Origin: Pseudomonadota bacterium
GTDB taxonomy: Bacteria; Pseudomonadota; Alphaproteobacteria; Rhodospirillales; 2-02-FULL-58-16
Length of the DNA: 18,844 nt
Direction: 5' to 3'
Assembly: GCA_022567015.1 (NCBI GenBank)
Contig: JADFHR010000020.1
Coordinates: 1 to 18,844, forward strand
The first letter of the stretch is position 1, and each line of letters starts with the position of its first letter. Below the pieces are notes generated by a model that was given only the letters and a program-made list of their open reading frames with translations, was not told the DNA's origin and searched no databases. A program made the translations under genes and the position numbers. This document shows positions 12,845 to 18,844 of this stretch, in pieces.

Positions 12845-13723
12845 ATGGCCGGTGCGCCCAAAAACAAGCCCACCTTTCAATCCCTGATCTTCGCGCTCCA
12901 GTCGTTCTGGGACGAGCAGGGCTGCGTCATCGTGCAGCCCTATGACATGGAGGTCGGGGCCGGCACCTTCCACCCGGCGACGATCCTGCGCGCCCTCGGG
13001 CCGGAGCCGTGGAAAGTCGCGTATGTCCAGCCGACGCGCCGGCCCACCGACGGCCGCTACGGCGAGAATCCCAACCGGCTCCAGCACTACTACCAGTTCC
13101 AGGTGCTGCTCAAGCCGTCGCCCGACGACGTTCAGGAGACCTACCTGAAAAGCCTCAAACATCTGGGGATTGACGCCAGGCTGCATGACATCCGCTTCGT
13201 CGAGGACGACTGGGAAAGCCCGACCCTGGGCGCCTCGGGCGTCGGCTGGGAGGTGTGGTGCGACGGCATGGAGGTGACCCAGTTCACCTACTTCCAGCAG
13301 GTCGGCGGCATCGAGTGCGACCCGGTCTCCGTCGAGCTGACCTACGGCATCGAGCGCCTGGCCATGTACATCCAGGGCGTGGAGAACGTCTACGACCTGG
13401 ACTGGAACGGCGCCGGCGTCACCTACGGCGACGTGTTCCTGCAGAACGAGCGCGAGTTCTCGGCCTACAACTTCGAGCACGCCGACACCGCCATCCTGCT
13501 CCGCCACTTCGCGGACGCGGAGACGGAGTGCACGGCGCTGCTTAAGGCCGAGCTGCCGCTGCCGGCCTACGACCAGTGCATCAAGGCCAGCCACCGCTTC
13601 AACATGCTGGACGCGCGCGGCGTGATCAGCGTTCCCGAGCGCGCCGCCTACATCGCCCGGGTGCGCGCCCTGGCCAAGGGCTGCTGCGAGGCCTGGCTGA
13701 AGAGCCGCGGCCACGGGGTCTGA
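12845..13723 (+). CDS. glyQ: Glycyl-tRNA synthetase alpha subunit
   Basis: The 292-residue catalytic subunit of the bacterial alpha2beta2 glycyl-tRNA synthetase activates glycine with ATP and loads tRNA-Gly in the cytoplasm. It shows the strongly conserved opening FQSLIFALQSFWDEQGCVI, then QPYDMEVGAGTFHPATILRALGPEPW, and VQPTRRPTDGRYGENPNRLQ. Also present are YYQFQVLLKPSP, LGIDARLHDIRFVEDDWESP, and WCDGMEVTQFTYFQQVGG. Length is close to the usual 290-305. The start MAGAPKNKPT at 12845 is chosen over the in-frame ATG at 12782, which would add 21 unrelated residues. It is followed after 5 bases by glyS, so both subunits are made from one transcript in matched amounts. Confidence 0.97.
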   Translation: MAGAPKNKPTFQSLIFALQSFWDEQGCVIVQPYDMEVGAGTFHPATILRALGPEPWKVAYVQPTRRPTDGRYGENPNRLQHYYQFQVLLKPSPDDVQETYLKSLKHLGIDARLHDIRFVEDDWESPTLGASGVGWEVWCDGMEVTQFTYFQQVGGIECDPVSVELTYGIERLAMYIQGVENVYDLDWNGAGVTYGDVFLQNEREFSAYNFEHADTAILLRHFADAETECTALLKAELPLPAYDQCIKASHRFNMLDARGVISVPERAAYIARVRALAKGCCEAWLKSRGHGV

Positions 13724-13728
13724 GCGCG

Positions 13729-15942
13729 GTGCCCGAACTTCTCCTGGAGTTGTTGAGCGAGGAAATCCCGGCGCGCATGCAGGCGCGCGCGGCGGAGGAC
13801 CTGAAGCGCCTAATTGGTGAATTTTTGAAGAAGAATGGGTTTGAATTTTCTGGCATTGAAACGTATTCGACACCGCGACGCTTGACCTTGGTTGTAGATG
13901 GTTTGCCGACCAGGACGCCGGATATCAACGTAGAAAAAAGAGGGCCTAGATCGGATGCGCCAGACAAGGCGGTGGATGGTTTTGCCAAGGCGAACAGGGT
14001 TTCGAAGAGAGATCTAGAAATTAGATCGACTGACAAAGGTGACTTCTATTTTGCGGTGATTGAGAAAAAGGGGCAGAGCACCGCGGAGTTTGTTCCTCTT
14101 ATTGTAGAAAGGGCAATTTTTAATCTCACCTGGCCGAAATCCATGCGCTGGGGGAACTCAGACATAACCTGGGTCAGGCCGTTACACAGTATTCTCGTAA
14201 TTTTCGACGGAAAACCTGTCAAAGAATCAATTCAGCTTGGCATGTCATATAAAATTCCTGGTTTGAACGTTGGTATCCCGCTAGAGCCAGACGAAAAGGA
14301 AATCGGTTTTGTCTCGAAGACCGTTGGCCACCGTTTCCTGGCGCCTGAGACATTCACGGTCACCGGGTTCAAGGACTACCAAAAGAAACTCAAGGACGCC
14401 AAGGTCATCCTCGATCCCGCCGAGCGCAAAGCCAAGATTCTCAAGGACGCCGAGAAGCTTGCCCAAAAGGCCGGGCTTGTTCTCAAGGACGACCCGGCCC
14501 TATTGGCCGAGGTGACGGGTCTCGTCGAATGGCCGGTGGTGCTGATGGGCGAAATCGACGCGGCCTTCATGGACCTGCCGGCGGAGGTGCTGACCACCTC
14601 CATGCGCCATCACCAGAAGTATTTCGCCCTGCTGGATGAGGACGGCAACCTCGCGCCGCGCTTTATATTCGTCGCCAACACCGAAACCCGGGACAAGGGC
14701 AGGGCCATCGTCGCCGGCAACGAGCGGGTGCTGCGGGCGCGCCTGGCCGACGCCAAGTTCTTCTGGGACCAGGATAGAAAACGAACACTGGAAAGCCGCG
14801 TAACCCAACTGAGTGATCGCATCTTCCATGCCAGGCTCGGCTCCATGGCGGAGAAGGCGGAGCGCATCGCCGGGCTGGCGCGCGGGCTGGCCGGCTACGC
14901 CGACGCCGACCCCGCCCCGGCCGGGCGCGCGGCGCGGCTGTGCAAGGCGGATCTGTCGACCGCGATGGTGGGCGAATTCCCCGAGCTCCAGGGCACCATG
15001 GGCCGCTATTACGCGCTGAACGACGGGGAAAAGGCCGACGTGGCCGACGCCATCGCCGGGCATTACGCGCCCGTCGGCCCCAACGATGCCTGCCCGACGG
15101 CGCCGGTCAGCGTCGCCGTGGCCCTGGCCGACAAGATCGACTCACTTGTAGGCTTCTTCGCCATCGACGAAAGACCGACCGGCTCCAAGGACCCCTTTGC
15201 GCTCCGGCGTTCGGCGCTGGGGGTCATCCGGCTGATTTTGGAGAAAGGGTTGCGCGTGCCCTTGCTCGACGTTTTCGACGAGGCGCTTTCCGCGACGACA
15301 GAGACCATAGGCGAGGCTATGGCCGCCATCGCCAGGAAGACCGGTGTGGCGGTCATCCCGGAGGGTGTCCTGTATACGAGCAAGGCCAGCGGGCACAGCC
15401 TCGTCTCGGAGGACCTCCTCGCCTTTATCGCCGACCGCCTCAAGGTGCACCTGCGGGAGAAAGGCGTGCGCCACGACCTGATTTCGGCCGTGTTCGCCCT
15501 CGACGGCGAGGACGACCTGGTGCGGCTGCTGGCCCGGGTCGAGGCCCTGGGTGCGTTCCTGAAGAGCGACGACGGCGAGAACCTGCTGGTGGCCTACAAG
15601 CGCGCCGCCAACATCGTGCGCATCGAGGAAAAGAGGGACGGCAAGACCTATGCCAACGACTTTAAGCCGGACTTGCTTGTCGCCGAGGAAGAAAAATACC
15701 TCGCTGCCTACCTTGACGACGCGACCAGCGGCGCCAGGGAAGCGCTCGCGCAAGAGGACTTCACCGGCGCCATGTCGTCCATCGCCCGGCTGCGCCGGCC
15801 GGTGGATGATTTCTTCGACCACGTAACCGTCAACTGCGAGGAGGCGAAACTGAGGGAAAACCGGCTGCGGCTTCTGAGCCGCATCGACGCCACCCTCGAC
15901 CAGGTCGCCGACTTCTCCAGGATCGAGGGCGGCGAGCGGTGA
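13729..15942 (+). CDS. glyS: Glycyl-tRNA synthetase beta subunit
   Basis: The 737-residue partner of GlyQ recognises and holds tRNA-Gly. The start GTG 13729 gives the family N-terminus PELLLELLSEEIPARMQARA. Conserved blocks are TPRRLTLVVDGLP, FNLTWPKSMRWG, VTGLVEWPVVLMG, SMRHHQKYFALLDEDG, NERVLRARLADAKFFWDQD, and the DALR-like C-terminal helices. It is somewhat longer than the ~690 residues of the E. coli protein. Base composition is unusual: about 13800-14330 is AT-richer than the remainder (22 of 60 G+C in 13801-13860, against 39 of 60 in 14521-14580), with matching shifts in codon use, but the frame is intact. It overlaps ppdK by GTGA. Confidence 0.96.
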   Translation: MPELLLELLSEEIPARMQARAAEDLKRLIGEFLKKNGFEFSGIETYSTPRRLTLVVDGLPTRTPDINVEKRGPRSDAPDKAVDGFAKANRVSKRDLEIRSTDKGDFYFAVIEKKGQSTAEFVPLIVERAIFNLTWPKSMRWGNSDITWVRPLHSILVIFDGKPVKESIQLGMSYKIPGLNVGIPLEPDEKEIGFVSKTVGHRFLAPETFTVTGFKDYQKKLKDAKVILDPAERKAKILKDAEKLAQKAGLVLKDDPALLAEVTGLVEWPVVLMGEIDAAFMDLPAEVLTTSMRHHQKYFALLDEDGNLAPRFIFVANTETRDKGRAIVAGNERVLRARLADAKFFWDQDRKRTLESRVTQLSDRIFHARLGSMAEKAERIAGLARGLAGYADADPAPAGRAARLCKADLSTAMVGEFPELQGTMGRYYALNDGEKADVADAIAGHYAPVGPNDACPTAPVSVAVALADKIDSLVGFFAIDERPTGSKDPFALRRSALGVIRLILEKGLRVPLLDVFDEALSATTETIGEAMAAIARKTGVAVIPEGVLYTSKASGHSLVSEDLLAFIADRLKVHLREKGVRHDLISAVFALDGEDDLVRLLARVEALGAFLKSDDGENLLVAYKRAANIVRIEEKRDGKTYANDFKPDLLVAEEEKYLAAYLDDATSGAREALAQEDFTGAMSSIARLRRPVDDFFDHVTVNCEEAKLRENRLRLLSRIDATLDQVADFSRIEGGER

Positions 15943-18614
15943 CCAAGTGGACCTATTGCTTTGGCGGCGGCCGCGCCGAGGGCCGCGCCGACATGAAGAC
16001 CCTGCTCGGCGGCAAGGGGGCCAATCTGGCCGAGATGAGCAACCTGGGCATCGCCGTGCCGCCCGGCTTCACCATCACGACCGAGGCCTGCACCTATTTT
16101 TCCGAGCACGGCGACACCTATCCCGACGAGCTCAGGCGCCAGGCCGAGGACGCCCTCGCCGGCATCGAGAAGATCGTCGGCGCCAGGTTCGGCAGCCCCA
16201 CGGGGACGCTGCTCCTGTCCGTGCGCTCCGGGGCCCGGGCGTCCATGCCCGGCATGATGGACACGGTGCTCAATCTGGGCCTCAACGACGACACCGTCGA
16301 CGGCCTGGCCGCCGACAGCGGCGACGAACGCTTCGCCTACGACTGTTACCGCCGCTTCATCCAGATGTACGGCGACGTGGTGCTCGGCGTCGAGCACCAC
16401 CACTTCGAAGAGCTTCTGGAGAGCCACAAGGAAAGCCACGGCCTGACCCTGGATACGGACCTCACGGCCGAGGACTGGAAGACCCTGGTCACGGCCTATC
16501 ACACCAAGGTCGAGAAACAACTGGGCACGCCCTTCCCCCAGGATCCGGAAGAGCAGCTGTGGGGCGCCATCGGCGCCGTCTTCGGAAGCTGGATGAACCC
16601 GCGCGCCGTCACCTACCGCAGGCTGCACGGGATCCCGGGCGACTGGGGCACGGCGGTCAACGTCCAGGCCATGGTCTTCGGCAACATGGGCGAGGACTGC
16701 GCCACCGGCGTCTGTTTCACCCGCGACCCCTCGACCGGCGAGAACGCCTTGTATGGCGAGTACCTGGTCAACGCCCAGGGCGAGGACGTGGTCGCCGGCA
16801 TCCGCACGCCGCAGCCGATCACCATCGCCGAAAAACGGGCGAATGATTCCGATCTTCCGGCCATGGAGGAGGTCATCCCCGAGCTCTATCACGAGCTCCA
16901 GGACATACGGGGCAAGCTCGAGGCCCATTATACGGACATGCAGGACCTGGAGTTCACCATCCAGCGCGGCAAGCTGTGGTTGCTTCAGACCCGTGCCGGC
17001 AAGCGCACCGCCAACGCGGCGCTGAAGATCGCCGTCGACATGGTCGCCGAGGGCCTGATCGACAAGGCCGAAGCGGTGCGCCGCATCGATCCGGCCCGGC
17101 TGGACCAGCTCCTGCACCCGACCCTGGACCCCAAGGCGGAGCGCCGGGTCCTGGCCAAGGGGCTGCCGGCCTCGCCGGGCGCCGCCTCGGGCAAGGTGGT
17201 GTTCAGCGCCGAGGACGCCGAGGCCTGGGCCGAAAGGGGCGAGGCCGTGGTGCTGGTGCGCGTCGAGACCAGCCCCGAGGACATCGGCGGCATGCATGTG
17301 TCTGAGGGCATCCTCACCACCCGCGGCGGCATGACCAGCCACGCGGCGGTGGTCGCCCGGGGCATGGGCACGCCCTGTGTCGCCGGCGCCGGCGACATCC
17401 GCGTCGACCACGGGGCCAAGCGCATGATGGCGGGCGGCGAGGTCATCGAGGAAGGCGACGTCATCACCATCGACGGCGCCACCGGCGAGGTGATGCTGGG
17501 CAAGGTGCCGACCATCCAGCCCGAGCTTAGCGGCGACTTCGCCACGCTCATGGAATGGGCGGACGAGGTGCGCACCATGGGCGTGTACGCCAACGCCGAA
17601 ACGCCGGTCGACGCCGAAACCGCCCGCAGGTTCGGCGCCGAGGGGATCGGGCTGTGCCGCACCGAGCACATGTTCTTCCAGCCCGAGCGAATCCTCTATA
17701 TGCGCCAGATGATCATGTCCAAGACCGAGGCCCAACGCCGCGAGGCGCTGGAAAAGCTGCTGCCCTATCAGCGCCAGGACTTCGTCGACCTGTTCACCAT
17801 CATGGCCGGGCTGCCGGTCACCATCCGCCTTCTCGATCCGCCCCTGAACGAGTTCCTGCCCACCACCGAAAGGGACATGGCCGAGCTGGCCGAGGCCGCC
17901 GGCGTCGACGTGGCCATGGTCAAGACCCGCGCCGCCCAGTTGCACGAGGGCAACCCGATGCTGGGGCACCGGGGCTGCCGCCTCGGGATCACCTACCCCG
18001 AGATCTACGACATGCAGGTGCGCGCCATCTTCGAGGCCGCGGTCGAGGTTTCCAAGGCGGGCCACACCGTGCACCCCGAGGTCATGATCCCGCTGGTCGG
18101 CATGAAGAAGGAGTTCGACATCGTGAAGGAGGCGGTCGACCGCGTCGCCTCCGACGTGATGGCGGCGTCAGGCGTCAGGCTGGACTACCTGGTGGGGACC
18201 ATGATCGAGCTGCCGCGGGCGGCCCTGCGCGCCGGCGACATCGCCGAAAACGCCCAGTTCTTCAGCTTCGGCACCAACGACCTGACCCAGACCACCCTCG
18301 GCCTTTCCCGCGACGACGCCGGAAACATCATCGCGCTCTATCACCAGAAGGGTATCTTCACCGAAGATCCCTTCATCACCCTCGATCAGGAGGGCGTCGG
18401 CGAACTGGTCCGCATCGCGGTCGAGCGCGGCCGGGCGGCGCGGCCGGACCTGAAACTCGGCATCTGCGGCGAACACGGAGGCGACCCGGCCTCCATCCGC
18501 TTCTGTCAGTCCGTGGGGCTGGACTATGTCTCGTGCTCGCCCTACCGGGTGCCCATCGCGCGGCTGGCGGCGGCCCAGGCGGCCCTGGACGAAAAGGCGG
18601 ACACCGGCGACTGA
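15939..18614 (+). CDS. ppdK: Pyruvate, phosphate dikinase
   Basis: The 891-residue enzyme interconverts pyruvate, ATP and phosphate with phosphoenolpyruvate, AMP and pyrophosphate, linking glycolysis and gluconeogenesis. The N-terminal ATP-grasp domain contains LLGGKGANLAEMSNLGIAVP and VRSGARASMPGMMDTVLNLG. The swivelling phosphohistidine domain has TRGGMTSHAAVVARGMGTP with the phosphorylated His at 468. The C-terminal PEP/pyruvate barrel has EGIGLCRTEHMFF, MIPLVGMKKEF, FFSFGTNDLTQTTLG and the catalytic Cys843 in LGICGEHGGDP. Length is normal. The GTG start overlaps the glyS stop, so expression is probably coupled to glyQS. The partner regulatory protein is not in the window. Confidence 0.97.
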   Translation: MTKWTYCFGGGRAEGRADMKTLLGGKGANLAEMSNLGIAVPPGFTITTEACTYFSEHGDTYPDELRRQAEDALAGIEKIVGARFGSPTGTLLLSVRSGARASMPGMMDTVLNLGLNDDTVDGLAADSGDERFAYDCYRRFIQMYGDVVLGVEHHHFEELLESHKESHGLTLDTDLTAEDWKTLVTAYHTKVEKQLGTPFPQDPEEQLWGAIGAVFGSWMNPRAVTYRRLHGIPGDWGTAVNVQAMVFGNMGEDCATGVCFTRDPSTGENALYGEYLVNAQGEDVVAGIRTPQPITIAEKRANDSDLPAMEEVIPELYHELQDIRGKLEAHYTDMQDLEFTIQRGKLWLLQTRAGKRTANAALKIAVDMVAEGLIDKAEAVRRIDPARLDQLLHPTLDPKAERRVLAKGLPASPGAASGKVVFSAEDAEAWAERGEAVVLVRVETSPEDIGGMHVSEGILTTRGGMTSHAAVVARGMGTPCVAGAGDIRVDHGAKRMMAGGEVIEEGDVITIDGATGEVMLGKVPTIQPELSGDFATLMEWADEVRTMGVYANAETPVDAETARRFGAEGIGLCRTEHMFFQPERILYMRQMIMSKTEAQRREALEKLLPYQRQDFVDLFTIMAGLPVTIRLLDPPLNEFLPTTERDMAELAEAAGVDVAMVKTRAAQLHEGNPMLGHRGCRLGITYPEIYDMQVRAIFEAAVEVSKAGHTVHPEVMIPLVGMKKEFDIVKEAVDRVASDVMAASGVRLDYLVGTMIELPRAALRAGDIAENAQFFSFGTNDLTQTTLGLSRDDAGNIIALYHQKGIFTEDPFITLDQEGVGELVRIAVERGRAARPDLKLGICGEHGGDPASIRFCQSVGLDYVSCSPYRVPIARLAAAQAALDEKADTGD

Positions 18615-18627
18615 TACGGAAAGGCGG

Positions 18628-18645
18628 AACCCTCGCGCCAGGGTT
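18628..18645 (+). terminator. Short hairpin after ppdK
   Basis: AACCCT (18628-18633) and AGGGTT (18640-18645) pair around a 6-base loop, followed by ATTT. It is a weak terminator candidate 14 bases after the ppdK stop. Confidence 0.35.
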
Positions 18646-18654
18646 ATTTCGAAC

Positions 18655-18700
18655 CACGGAGATGACAGGGATCACAGGGGGATTCACAGGGAAAATACAG
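18655..18700. repeat. CACAGGG-periodic non-coding stretch
   Basis: GACAGGG (18664-18670), CACAGGG (18673-18679) and CACAGGG (18685-18691) recur at 9 and 12 base spacing with GGGAT-like linkers. It resembles short-period intergenic repeats of the ACCACGGAG...CACAGGG type that I recall from many bacterial genomes. Its role is unknown. Confidence 0.4.
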
Positions 18701-18744
18701 CGCTTCGTTCCGCGACAAGGAATCAAAATTTCTGGAATCCCGTA

Positions 18745-18786
18745 TAATACCAAGGGACGCTGATCATGACCCGACGAGCCGGCTTA
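18745..18786. repeat. 42-bp palindrome-containing intergenic repeat, unit 1
   Basis: The unit begins TAATACCAAGGG, contains CTGATCATGACCC and ends CGGCTTA. It matches the unit at 18803-18844 at nearly all positions. The core carries the palindrome TGATCA. Confidence 0.75.
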
Positions 18787-18802
18787 CCAAGGTTTTCGGC
18801 CC

Positions 18803-18844
18803 TAATACCAAGGGTCACTGATCATGACCCATAGAGACGGCTTA
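18803..18844. repeat. 42-bp palindrome-containing intergenic repeat, unit 2 (reaches window edge)
   Basis: This second copy starts 58 bases after the first. Its core GGGTCA CTGATCA TGACCC has perfect 6-base outer arms around the TGATCA palindrome, so it can form a hairpin or bind a dimeric protein. The array may continue beyond the window. Confidence 0.75.

Noticed and set aside
15708..18074. A 788-codon open frame on the minus strand opposite ppdK
   Set aside because: It is the antisense shadow of a confidently identified high-GC gene; its His/Gly/Leu/Val-rich translation has no recognisable domains.
18745..18844. CRISPR array from the two repeats with a short spacer
   Set aside because: There are only two units, with mismatches inside them; the spacer is 16 bases and no cas genes are present.

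Overview
The window looks like chromosome of a high-GC alphaproteobacterium, most likely a Rhodospirillales/Magnetospirillum-like organism. The reasons are a class II tRNA-Leu-type gene and CCA-encoding tRNA-Pro, a DUF2336 protein, a tethered TRAP binding protein, and the backbone order polyprenyl synthase - DUF2007 - TrmN6-like methyltransferase - S49 peptidase - glyQ - glyS - ppdK. The taxonomy is inferred from gene content and was not searched.

Layout. 1-2630: a small c-type cytochrome (minus strand) and a DUF2336 protein (plus strand) lie between two inverted copies of a ~330-350 bp GC-rich, MITE-like repeat with ~34 bp terminal inverted repeats. 2664-3779: an orphan, membrane-tethered TRAP-type solute-binding protein. 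4027-8018: a mobile region built on the 3' end of tRNA-Pro(CGG). The intact tRNA is at 7942-8018, and two displaced copies of its 3' end (attachment-site scars) are at 6492-6539 and 4027-4060. This divides the region into two small islands in tandem. The left island (4027-6491) carries a cyclooxygenase-like haem peroxidase gene and an N-terminally truncated tyrosine integrase. The right island (6492-7941) has no integrase. It carries a winged-helix-like small protein followed directly by two unusual tRNA-like genes: a Leu-type class II tRNA with a UGG (proline) anticodon, and a tRNA-like gene with an aberrant anticodon/variable region.

8018-18614: housekeeping backbone. A promoter and tRNA-Pro follow ispB. 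A divergent plus-strand run comprises DUF2007, a TrmN6-like methyltransferase, a coiled-coil membrane protein and an S49 peptidase. An AT-rich membrane-protein gene of foreign appearance sits tail to tail with the peptidase. A zinc-ribbon membrane protein, glyQ, glyS and ppdK form a tightly packed plus-strand block in which glyS and ppdK overlap by GTGA. The 5' part of glyS is strikingly AT-richer than the rest and looks like a recombinant patch.

18615-18844: non-coding, with a short hairpin, a CACAGGG-periodic stretch and two copies of a 42 bp palindrome-containing repeat spaced 58 bp apart that runs to the window edge. The most novel material is the double tRNA-Pro island: a COX homologue whose distal haem histidine position holds Asp, and a non-autonomous element whose cargo is a putative DNA-binding protein plus two non-canonical tRNAs.
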